From an uncultured Azohydromonas sp. (GTDB lineage: Bacteria; Pseudomonadota; Gammaproteobacteria; Burkholderiales; Burkholderiaceae_C): DNA of 18,126 bases. The stretch spans positions 1 through 18,126 of the forward strand of contig NZ_CALAOH010000167.1 of assembly GCF_937926365.1 (NCBI RefSeq). Direction: 5' to 3'. Below are positions 5,217 through 12,670 of the stretch, one piece after another. The notes under the pieces are model-generated. The model worked only from the letters and a program-made list of their open reading frames with translations, did not search any database and had not been told where the DNA came from. The position numbers and the translations under genes are program-made. Position 1 is the stretch's first letter. Each line of letters starts with the position of its first letter.

Positions 5217-8147
5217 ATGCAAGCGCCTATCCCTCCCGAGACGACGGCCACCCACGACGTGGCCTTGTTGGGCGACGACGCGCGTGTGCTGATCGAGCAT
5301 TCGCAGGCCGCTCACTTCGTGATCCAGGACGAGCGCATCGTCTATGCCAACCCGATGTTCGCGACACTGATCGGCTGGCCGCGAGAGGAGCTGATCGGCC
5401 AGCCCCATCACGTCGCCACGCCGCCCGAGCATCTGGAGCGCACGCGCGAGACCATTGCGCGCCGCTTCGCAGGCAAGGTGGGGCGCCCCGGCCAGATGCC
5501 GATGGTGCGCCGCGACGGCAGCCGTTTCGACGCGCGCGTCTTTGCCACCCTGGTGTCCTTCGGTGGACGGCGGGCGGTGCTGGTCACCTTGGACGACATC
5601 ACCGAGCTGACCGATGCCCTGCAGCGGGCGAGCTGGAATGCGCAGATGCTGGAGTGCACCGAGACGCTATGCCGCTCGGGGTCCTTCGAAATCACGCTGC
5701 CCGAGGGTCTGGTCAAGCTGTCCAGCGGGTTGCAGCAGTTGTTGGGCCTGGCAGCCGATGCGCCCGTGTGCAGCGTCGACGCGCTGGACTGGGTGCCGCC
5801 CGACGAGCGCGACTTCGTCGCGGGCATCTGGCGCAGTGCCGAACCCGGCGAGCCGTTCGACTTCCAGCATCGCGTGCTCACGACGCAGGGCCAACGCCTG
5901 ACCGTGCTGCACCGCGGCCGCGTCGAGCAGAACGAGACTGGCAGGCGGCGCGGCATCGCGCTGCTGCAGGACATCACCGCGCAGCGCGACGCCGAGCAGC
6001 GCGTGCAGGAGCTGGTGACGCACGACGAGGTGACTGGCCTGCCCAACTGCGCCGCCTTCCTCGACAAGGTCGACGCCGCTATCGTCGCGGCGGGTTGGGA
6101 CGAGCACATCGTCATGCTGCTCGCGATCGATGTGCCGCGCATCTCGGAGCTGCGCGACAAGATGGGCTTCGGCGCCGGGGACGCCCTGGCCATGACCTTG
6201 GCGGAGCGACTGCAGCAGGCCGCCAGCGAAGGCGAGATGGTGGCGCGCCTGGGCAGCCATGAGTTCGCACTGATGGTCGAGCTGCCGGCCGGCACCGCCG
6301 AGGCGCGTTCCATCGTGCTGGCGCGCGCCCACCGCATACGCCAGATCCTGGAGGCCCCGGTTTGCATCCACACCACCGAAACCTTCGCGCGCTGCATCAT
6401 CGGCGTCGCGAGTTTCCCGGAAGACGCACAGCGACCCGCGGAGTTGCTGGAGCTTGCGCAGACCGCGCGTCTGCGGGCGACGCAGGATGCCCAGGTCGTT
6501 CTCTACAAACCCGAGTCCAACGCGCGCGCGCTGCACGAGATGCGTGTCGAGGCCCTGCTGCGGCAGGCCATCGTAGACGACGAACTGGAGCTTCACTATC
6601 AGCCGCAGGTGGATCTGTCCGACGGGCGCATCGCCGGCGCGGAAGCCCTGCTGCGCTGGACCTCGCCCGCCCTGGGCGTCGTGTCACCGGGCGAATTCGT
6701 CGCGGTGGCCGAGCGCACCGGGCTCATCGGACCGCTGGGTGATTGGGTCCTGCGTCGGGCATGCCAGCAAATCGCCCGCTGGCGCGCCGAGGGCGTGCCG
6801 CCGGTGCGCATCGGGGTCAACTTCTCGCCGATGCAACTGCAGCGCCGCGACCTGGCGCAGCACGTTCAGGCGATCCTCCTGGAGACCGGCGCCGACCCGG
6901 CATTGCTCGGGGTCGAGATCACCGAAAGCTCGGTGATGGTCGACGTGGCCCATGCGGCCGCCGTGCTGCGCGAGATCAAGGCACTCGGGGTCGAGGTCGC
7001 GCTGGACGACTTCGGCACCGGCTATTCCAGCCTGAGTTGCCTTCGCAGCCTTCCGATCGACGTGGTGAAGATCGACCGCTCCTTCGTGCACGACGTGACG
7101 GCCGCGCCCGCGGACGTGTCGGTCACGCGCGCCATCATCACGATGGCCCATGGGCTGCAGCTCAAGGTCCTGGCTGAAGGGGTGGAAAGCGATGGGCAGC
7201 TCAGCCTGCTGGCGGCCAACCGCTGCGACTTGATCCAGGGTTTTCGATTCAGCGCGGCGCTGCCGCCCGATGCCTTCGCCGCGCTGCTGCGCGAGGGACG
7301 CCGCCTGCCCGAACGGTTCGTGACCCGGGTGCGCAGCACGCGCACGCTGCTGCTGGTTGACGACGAGACGAACATCCTCTCCTCGCTCAAGCGCCTGCTG
7401 CGCCGTGACGGCTACACGATCGTCACGGCGGCCAGCGCGGCCGAAGGGTTGCAGCGCCTGGCCGAATGCGAGGTGGACGTCATCGTTTCCGATCAGCGCA
7501 TGCCTGGCCTGACCGGCGTGGAGTTCCTGCGCCGAGCCAAGGACTTGTACCCGAACACGATCCGCATGGTGCTGTCGGGCTACACCGAGCTGCAGTCGAT
7601 CATTGACGCGATCAACGAGGGGGCGATCTACAAGTTCCTCACCAAGCCCTGGGACGATGGCCTGCTGCGGGGCCACGTGGCCGAGGCCTTCCGTCAGAAG
7701 GAGATGGCCGACGAGAACCAGCGCCTGGCGCGCCAAGTGGAGGCGGCCAACGCGGACTACCAGGCGCTGAACCAGCGTCTCGAGGCGCTGCTGGTGCAGC
7801 AGCGCAGCGAAGCCGAGTTGCTGGGGTTGGTGGCCTCCAGCGCGCGCGATGCGCTGGAGGCCTTTCCTGGGGCAGTGATCATCATCGATGGCGACGGCAC
7901 GCTGGCATTCGTCAACGCCGAGGCCCGGGAACTGCTGCCCGGCGTCGCCGCCGAACTCGGCGCACCCGCCGTCGACGTCTTGCCGGAGTGCATGACGCGG
8001 ACGGGCTGGGACACGCGCGGCGCCGGCTTCGTCTTGGATCTCGGTGGCAGGCGTCACCGCGCGCTGCACCGCACCCTGCAGCGGGACGGCCAGATGCCAA
8101 GCCACATCCTGCTGCTGACTCCCGAAATCGCGTTGGAGGCCTACTGA
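5217..8147 (+). CDS. PAS-PAS-GGDEF(degenerate)-EAL-REC c-di-GMP phosphodiesterase
   Basis: This 976-residue cytoplasmic signalling protein starts with PAS 1 (23-130) and PAS 2 (about 150-258). A degenerate GGDEF domain follows (266-430): its signature reads GSHEF (346-350) and the RxxD inhibitory site is absent, so it should not make c-di-GMP. The EAL domain (443-695) has every expected residue: E476-A-L-L-R, Asn535, Glu567, DDFGTGYSSL at 597-606, Lys618, E654-G-V-E and QGF at 674-676. It should hydrolyse c-di-GMP to pGpG. A receiver domain follows (709-825; acidic pair D715/D716, phospho-Asp759, Ser787, Lys810), then a coiled coil (826-870) and a PAS-like tail (870-976). A receiver C-terminal to EAL is unusual. 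ATG 5217 starts just before PAS 1 but lacks a clear ribosome site; ATG 5115, in frame, is an alternative. It heads a three-gene operon with HDOD and HD-GYP genes. Confidence 0.92.
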   Translation: MQAPIPPETTATHDVALLGDDARVLIEHSQAAHFVIQDERIVYANPMFATLIGWPREELIGQPHHVATPPEHLERTRETIARRFAGKVGRPGQMPMVRRDGSRFDARVFATLVSFGGRRAVLVTLDDITELTDALQRASWNAQMLECTETLCRSGSFEITLPEGLVKLSSGLQQLLGLAADAPVCSVDALDWVPPDERDFVAGIWRSAEPGEPFDFQHRVLTTQGQRLTVLHRGRVEQNETGRRRGIALLQDITAQRDAEQRVQELVTHDEVTGLPNCAAFLDKVDAAIVAAGWDEHIVMLLAIDVPRISELRDKMGFGAGDALAMTLAERLQQAASEGEMVARLGSHEFALMVELPAGTAEARSIVLARAHRIRQILEAPVCIHTTETFARCIIGVASFPEDAQRPAELLELAQTARLRATQDAQVVLYKPESNARALHEMRVEALLRQAIVDDELELHYQPQVDLSDGRIAGAEALLRWTSPALGVVSPGEFVAVAERTGLIGPLGDWVLRRACQQIARWRAEGVPPVRIGVNFSPMQLQRRDLAQHVQAILLETGADPALLGVEITESSVMVDVAHAAAVLREIKALGVEVALDDFGTGYSSLSCLRSLPIDVVKIDRSFVHDVTAAPADVSVTRAIITMAHGLQLKVLAEGVESDGQLSLLAANRCDLIQGFRFSAALPPDAFAALLREGRRLPERFVTRVRSTRTLLLVDDETNILSSLKRLLRRDGYTIVTAASAAEGLQRLAECEVDVIVSDQRMPGLTGVEFLRRAKDLYPNTIRMVLSGYTELQSIIDAINEGAIYKFLTKPWDDGLLRGHVAEAFRQKEMADENQRLARQVEAANADYQALNQRLEALLVQQRSEAELLGLVASSARDALEAFPGAVIIIDGDGTLAFVNAEARELLPGVAAELGAPAVDVLPECMTRTGWDTRGAGFVLDLGGRRHRALHRTLQRDGQMPSHILLLTPEIALEAY

Positions 8148-9236
8148 ATGATTGCAACCGTGTGCGAAGGGACCCTACCGGGCTCTGCCGACGGACAAGG
8201 TCGTGGCGACAGGCCCGTGATCGAAGACGCGCAGGCCGCCGCTGCTCTGGCCCGTCTGTTCCGGCGCTCGCTGGCCCAGGGTACGGTGAACCCGCTGCTG
8301 CCGCTGTTGCGCCAATACCGAGGCGTGTCGTCTCCCCTGGTCGTGCCGGAATGGACGCACACGGGGAGCCGGGAGAAGGCCCCGCAGGTGCCGGTTTCAC
8401 TGGGCGAATTGCAGCGCGCAGTGATCGCGTTGCCCAGTCTGCCGCAGGCCGTGCAGGACGCTTTGGCAGCTTTGCGGGATGAGAGGACCAGCGCCGCAGC
8501 CATTGCCGAGCGCATCGAGCACGACCAGGCCATGGTTGCGCGCACGCTGCGGGCGGCCAACACCGCCTTCTATGGCGCGCCGGGGCGCGTGGCGACCATT
8601 CGCGCGGCCATAGCCATCCTGGGACTGCGTGCCGTGTCCGCGCTGCTGACGGCGGCAGCCGTCTCCGCCCGGTTCCCGGCGGAGACGAAGAGTCCCCTGA
8701 ACTTCAGGCGGTTCTGGCGCCACGCCATGACCACCGCGATCGTTGCGCGCGAGCTGGCGCCAGCGGTCCGGCTCGATGCCGATGTGGCCTTCACCGCCGC
8801 CTTGTTGCACGACGTGGGCGTGCTGGCGCTCGCGACGTCGTTCCCCGCCGCCTATGGTGTCGTGCAGCAGTACGCGGACCACGCCGACGTGCCGCTGTGG
8901 CGGGCCGAGCGTCTGGTGATGGGGCTCGATCACGGCGTCGCAGGTGAACTGCTCGCCCAACGATGGCGCCTGCCAGCCGTCATCACCAGTTCCATCGCCG
9001 CGCATCACGCACCGCCTGCGCCGAGCGGTCCGGGAGCTGCAACGTTGACCGAGCTGGTGCATATCGCCGACGCGCTGGCACATGGCATCGGCCCCGAGGA
9101 GGACACGCACGAGGTCGTTCCGGAAGTCACCGTCGAGATCTGGTCCCATCTGAACATCAGCGCCGAGAACTGCCTGGATGCGCTGCGGTCCAGCAGCGCG
9201 GCAGCCGATGCCCTGTGCGAGGCGCTCGCATCATGA
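8148..9236 (+). CDS. HDOD domain signalling protein
   Basis: This 362-residue protein has a nondescript N-terminal region (1-83) and an HDOD domain at 84-295, with the opening SLGELQRAVIALPSLPQAV and the FYG....V.TI..AI..LG stretch typical of the family. HDOD domains are relatives of HD phosphohydrolases found in signalling operons; their activity is generally unknown. Unusually many HD-type residues are kept: His192, HD at 221-222, His262, His286/His287 and Asp308. The start ATG follows the EAL-gene stop directly (TGA-ATG) with GGAGG 8 bases upstream, and its stop overlaps the next ATG by 4 bp. The protein must therefore be made together with its neighbours. It may act as an adaptor or effector between the kinase and the two receiver proteins. 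The domain call is secure; the role is unknown. Confidence 0.9.
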   Translation: MIATVCEGTLPGSADGQGRGDRPVIEDAQAAAALARLFRRSLAQGTVNPLLPLLRQYRGVSSPLVVPEWTHTGSREKAPQVPVSLGELQRAVIALPSLPQAVQDALAALRDERTSAAAIAERIEHDQAMVARTLRAANTAFYGAPGRVATIRAAIAILGLRAVSALLTAAAVSARFPAETKSPLNFRRFWRHAMTTAIVARELAPAVRLDADVAFTAALLHDVGVLALATSFPAAYGVVQQYADHADVPLWRAERLVMGLDHGVAGELLAQRWRLPAVITSSIAAHHAPPAPSGPGAATLTELVHIADALAHGIGPEEDTHEVVPEVTVEIWSHLNISAENCLDALRSSSAAADALCEALAS

Positions 9237-10558
9237 ACACCGCCGAGCCGCCCGCGCCGCCTGCCGCGGCCGGGGTTTCGACCGCACCGGCGCCCGCCGT
9301 GCTGTGCGTCGACGACGAGCCGAACATTCTTTCGGCGCTCAGGCGCGCGCTGCGTACCGACGGCTGGCGCGTGCTGACCGCCGGCAGCGGGGCCGAGGCG
9401 CTGCAGGTGCTGGCCACGGAGGCCGTTGACATCGTCCTCTCGGACATGCGCATGCCCGAGATGGACGGCGCCGTGCTGCTGGAGCAGGTGCACGCACGCT
9501 GGCCCGAGACCATGCGCCTGCTGCTCACGGGGCATGCCGACACCGGTGCGGCCATCGCGGCCATCAACCGAGGTCGAATCTTTCGTTATCTGGCCAAGCC
9601 CTGGGACGACGTCGAGCTGCGCTCGACCCTGCGCCAAGGCTTGCAGATGCTTGAACTCGAGCGTGAGCGCCGGCGCCTGGAGGCGCTGACGTCATGCCAA
9701 AACGCGCAGCTGCGACAGGCCAACGAGACGCTCGAGCAACGCGTACAGGAGCGCACCGCAGCGCTGGCCAAAGCCAACGACGCGCTCAAGCGCAGCTATC
9801 TCACGGGCATCAAGGTGTTCTCGGGCCTGATCGAGATGCGCGGCGGTCGCGTGGCTGGGCACGGCAGGCGGACCGCCGACCTGGCGCGCAAGCTGTCGCA
9901 GGCGATGGATCGCCCCGACGACGAGGTGCAGCAGAACTTCGTGGCGGCGCTGCTGCACGACATCGGTCTGATTGGAGTGCCCGATGCGCTGCTGGCCAAA
10001 CCTGCCGCAAGGTGCTCGGCCGAGGAGTCCGCGCAGTTCCAGCGGCACGCCGAACTGGGCGAACAGGCCCTGATGCCGCTGGAGGACATGCAGCCGGTAG
10101 CAACGCTCATCCGCGCCCACCACGAACGTTTCGACGGTCAGGGCTTCCCGGACGGACGCAGCGGCTCGTCCATCCCGCTGGGCGCACGCATCCTCGCGGT
10201 GGTCGACGCCTTTGACGAACTACAGCACGGGCATGTGGTCGAGTCGCCGGTGACGCTGCAGGAGGCACGTGTCTTGATCCGCCACGGCCGCGGCAAGCAG
10301 TTCGACCCCGAAGTGGTGGATGTCTTCCTGCACATCACCGAGCCCGAACGCCCGCGGCCCAATCCTGAGCTGCTGCTGGGCACGCAACTGCTCGAACCCG
10401 CGATGGTGCTGGCCCGCGACCTGGTGTCGCCCACCGGCGTGCTGATGCTGGCTGCGGGGCACGTACTCACCACCTCGCTGATCCAGCGTATCCGCGAATT
10501 CGACCACCGCACCGGCGGCAACTTGGTCGTTCACATCAAGCCCCGAGAGGGCCGGTGA
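9233..10558 (+). CDS. REC-HD-GYP response regulator (RpfG-like, variant signature)
   Basis: This 441-residue response regulator has a receiver domain at 22-140 (D27/D28, phospho-Asp71, Thr99, Lys122 in YLAKPWDD), a coiled coil at 140-185 and an HD-GYP domain at about 188-370. The C-terminal extension (371-441) ends IKPREGR. RpfG-type proteins hydrolyse c-di-GMP to GMP. The metal-ligand residues are present: His210, HD at 242-243, His272, His296/His297 and Asp325. Two signature positions differ: HDIGK reads HDIGL (Leu246), and HHExxDGxGYP reads HHERFDGQGFP (Phe305). Activity is therefore uncertain. The ATG overlaps the HDOD stop (ATGA). Its receiver closely resembles that of the EAL protein, so both may be served by the kinase at 3450-4574. 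A further frame upstream of 9233 is overlap with the HDOD gene. Confidence 0.92.
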   Translation: MNTAEPPAPPAAAGVSTAPAPAVLCVDDEPNILSALRRALRTDGWRVLTAGSGAEALQVLATEAVDIVLSDMRMPEMDGAVLLEQVHARWPETMRLLLTGHADTGAAIAAINRGRIFRYLAKPWDDVELRSTLRQGLQMLELERERRRLEALTSCQNAQLRQANETLEQRVQERTAALAKANDALKRSYLTGIKVFSGLIEMRGGRVAGHGRRTADLARKLSQAMDRPDDEVQQNFVAALLHDIGLIGVPDALLAKPAARCSAEESAQFQRHAELGEQALMPLEDMQPVATLIRAHHERFDGQGFPDGRSGSSIPLGARILAVVDAFDELQHGHVVESPVTLQEARVLIRHGRGKQFDPEVVDVFLHITEPERPRPNPELLLGTQLLEPAMVLARDLVSPTGVLMLAAGHVLTTSLIQRIREFDHRTGGNLVVHIKPREGR

Positions 10559-10588
10559 TTCCAGTTCGCGTTTGCCTGTGAAGTCATT

Positions 10589-10694
10589 CCGTCATGCCCG
10601 CGAAGGCGGGCATCCACGCTGGCCGGGATGCCGCCCGGCGTTCGTGGACACCCGCTCCCCGCCTGCGCGGGGACAGGCTCCGCGGGTGTGACGG
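10589..10694. repeat. Multi-hairpin intergenic repeat (REP/MITE-like)
   Basis: The 166-base gap between convergent genes is mostly one nested inverted-repeat structure. Stem A is ATGCCCGC GAAG GCGGGCAT (10594-10613). Stem B is GCCGGG/CCCGGC (10622-10639), enclosed by TCCACG/CGTGGA (10613-10618 and 10643-10648). Stem C is TCCCCGC CTGC GCGGGGA (10656-10673), enclosed by ACACCCGC/GCGGGTGT (10648-10655 and 10682-10689). The two ends also match each other as inverted copies at 11 of 13 bases (10589-10601 and 10682-10694). The motif 'GTCATGCCCGCGAAGGCGGGCAT' type resembles dispersed repeats common in many proteobacteria. It probably stops transcription from both sides. Confidence 0.7.
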
Positions 10695-10724
10695 GGTTCT
10701 TTAAGTCGGCATCAAGAACTGGTA

Positions 10725-12449
10725 TCAACCCTCGGACTTCAGGCCAGGGAAATCCTCCTCGAAGAACTCCCCGGCCTCGCGCACGCCGCGCTGGCGGCGA
10801 TCCGCCTCCAGCCGGCGCAGCTCCACGCGGCGCAGCTTGCCCGAGATGGTCTTGGGCAGCTCGGTGAGGAACTCGATGCGGCGCACGCGCTTGTAGGGCG
10901 CGAGCTGGCGGCGAGCCCAGCTCAGCACGTCCAGCGCCAGCGCCGCGTCGGCCTCGCGGCCCTGCGCCAGCGTGATGAAGGCCTTGGGCACCGCCAGCCG
11001 CACCGGGTCCGGGCTGGGCACCACGGCCACCTCGGTCACGGCCGGGTGCTCCATCAGCACGCTCTCCAGCTCGAAGGGGCTGATGCGGTAGTCCGAGGCC
11101 TTGAACACGTCATCGGCGCGCCCGACGAAGGTGAGATAGCCCTCGGCGTCGCGCATGGCGACGTCTCCGGTGTGGTAGTAGCCGTCGCGCATCACTTCGG
11201 CGGTCTTTTCCGCGCTGTCCTCGTAGCCCGCCATCAGGCCCAGCGGGCGCGGATCGAGCTTCAGGCACACCTCGCCCTCGGTGCTCTCGTTGCCGTCGAT
11301 GTCCAGCAGCGCCACCTGGTAGCCCGGCAGCGGCCGGCCCATCGAGCCGGGCTTGAGCGGCTGCCCCGGCGCGTTGCCGACCTGGGCCGTGGTTTCCGTC
11401 TGGCCGTAGCCGTCGCGCAGCGTCAGGCCCCAGGCCTCGCGCACCTGCTCGATGATCTCCGGGTTCAGCGGCTCGCCCGCGCCGATGACCTCGCGCAGCT
11501 TGAGCCGGCTGCGCCAGGCCGCCATGTCCTCCTGGATCACCATGCGCCACACCGTGGGCGGCGCGCACAGCGTGGTCACGCCGTGGCGCTCCAGCACGGC
11601 CAGCAGCGCCGCCGCGCTGAAGCGCGCCACGTTGTGGATGAAGACGCAGGCGCCCGCGTTCCAGGGCGCGAAGAAGCAGCTCCACGCATGCTTGGCCCAG
11701 CCGGGCGAGGAGATGTTGAGGTGCACGTCCCCCGGCTGCAGCCCGATCCAGTACATGGTGGAGAGATGCCCCACCGGGTAGCTCTGGTGCGTGTGCAGCA
11801 CCAGCTTGGGCTTGGAGGTGGTGCCGGAGGTGAAGTAGAGCAGCAGCGGGTCGCTGGCGGCCGTGGGGCCGTCCGGCTCGAAGTGGGCGCTCTCCTCCCG
11901 CGACAACGCGAAGTCGATCCAGCCCGGCTGCGCGGCGCCCACGCAGATGCGCGTGCAACCGTCGGCCAGCCCTTCGAACTTGGCGCTCAGCGCGCTGCCG
12001 GCCACCACGTGGCGCACGTGGCCGCGCTCCAGCCGATCGCGCAGGTCGTCGGGGGTGAGCAGCGCCGTGGCCGGGATCACCACCGCGCCGAGCTTGAAGG
12101 CGCCGAGCATGAGCTCCCACAGCGCCACCTCGTTGCCCAGCATCAGCAGGATGCGGTCCCCGCGCTTGACGCCGTGCCGGCGCAGGAAGTTGGCCACCCG
12201 CGCCGAGCACTCCGACATCTGGCGGAACGAGCGCTTCAGCTCGCCGCCGTGCTCGTCCACGATCCACAGCGCGGGCGCGTCGTTGTCGCGCGCCATGGCG
12301 TCGAAGTAGTCGAGGGCCCAGTTGAACTGCTCCAGCACGGGCCAGCGGAAATCGCGCGCGGCCGTCGCCTGGTCGGTGCGAAGGGCCAGCAGTTGGTCGC
12401 GGGCGGCCAGAAAGGCCTGGCGTGCCGCCGTGGCGCGGGTGTTGTCCAT
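10725..12449 (-). CDS. AMP-forming acyl-CoA synthetase (medium-chain type)
   Basis: This 574-residue adenylate-forming ligase activates a carboxylic acid to its CoA thioester through an acyl-AMP. The phosphate loop FTSGTTSKPK is at 206-215, the SPGWAKHAWS stretch at 248-257 resembles medium-chain acyl-CoA synthetases, YGQTE is at 348-352, the ribose-binding HTGD ends at Asp429, and GRADDVFK is at 443-450. The catalytic lysine is Lys538 in KTISGKLRR. The hinge region reads ASDYRISPFELES, where most relatives have SGYRIGPxEVE. No signal peptide is seen. AGGAGA lies 7 bases before the ATG. It is a lone minus-strand gene; the exact substrate (short, medium or aromatic acid) cannot be told from sequence. 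It could feed the neighbouring acyl-CoA pathways, but there is no operon link. Confidence 0.9.
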   Translation of the reverse strand: MDNTRATAARQAFLAARDQLLALRTDQATAARDFRWPVLEQFNWALDYFDAMARDNDAPALWIVDEHGGELKRSFRQMSECSARVANFLRRHGVKRGDRILLMLGNEVALWELMLGAFKLGAVVIPATALLTPDDLRDRLERGHVRHVVAGSALSAKFEGLADGCTRICVGAAQPGWIDFALSREESAHFEPDGPTAASDPLLLYFTSGTTSKPKLVLHTHQSYPVGHLSTMYWIGLQPGDVHLNISSPGWAKHAWSCFFAPWNAGACVFIHNVARFSAAALLAVLERHGVTTLCAPPTVWRMVIQEDMAAWRSRLKLREVIGAGEPLNPEIIEQVREAWGLTLRDGYGQTETTAQVGNAPGQPLKPGSMGRPLPGYQVALLDIDGNESTEGEVCLKLDPRPLGLMAGYEDSAEKTAEVMRDGYYHTGDVAMRDAEGYLTFVGRADDVFKASDYRISPFELESVLMEHPAVTEVAVVPSPDPVRLAVPKAFITLAQGREADAALALDVLSWARRQLAPYKRVRRIEFLTELPKTISGKLRRVELRRLEADRRQRGVREAGEFFEEDFPGLKSEG

Positions 12450-12670
12450 GTCGATGTCTCCTGCTTGTCTGATGTTCCGCGCCGGGCCGGCCCGCGGGGC
12501 AGGCTCCAGCCCGGCAATGCGCGTCCGCCCTGCTGTGGGCAGGTTCCCGGTGGGCGGACACGGCGCCCGCGTGACTCTAGGAACGCGGGCGCCGGGGGAC
12601 GATAGCCAAAGCGGTCAAAGTGCGTGGCGGCTATTGCCACTCACCGACGGGCCGTCCTCACGCCGCGTCC
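12450..12670. other. Intergenic region between exported protein and acyl-CoA synthetase genes
   Basis: These 221 bases contain the promoter side of the synthetase gene and the end of the exported-protein transcript. They include the 12-bp hairpin at 12561-12594 and a GC palindrome CGGGCCGGCCCG at 12483-12494. Short open frames here have no ribosome site and no recognisable protein. Confidence 0.6.
12561..12594. terminator. Perfect 12-bp hairpin downstream of the exported protein gene
   Basis: CGGCGCCCGCGT (12561-12572) pairs perfectly with ACGCGGGCGCCG (12583-12594) across a 10-base loop. It lies 76 bases beyond the stop of the minus-strand gene at 12671 and 112 bases before the synthetase ATG. 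No T run follows on the minus strand, so it is not a textbook intrinsic terminator. It may stabilise the 3' end, assist termination or serve as a protein-binding site in the synthetase leader. Confidence 0.45.

Noticed and set aside
12483..12494. Palindrome CGGGCCGGCCCG as an operator
   Set aside because: It consists only of G and C in very GC-rich DNA, with no spacing or partner site to support regulation.
11046..12605. A 519-codon plus-strand frame opposite the acyl-CoA synthetase
   Set aside because: It has no motifs and the Val/His/Arg/Gln composition of a GC shadow frame.
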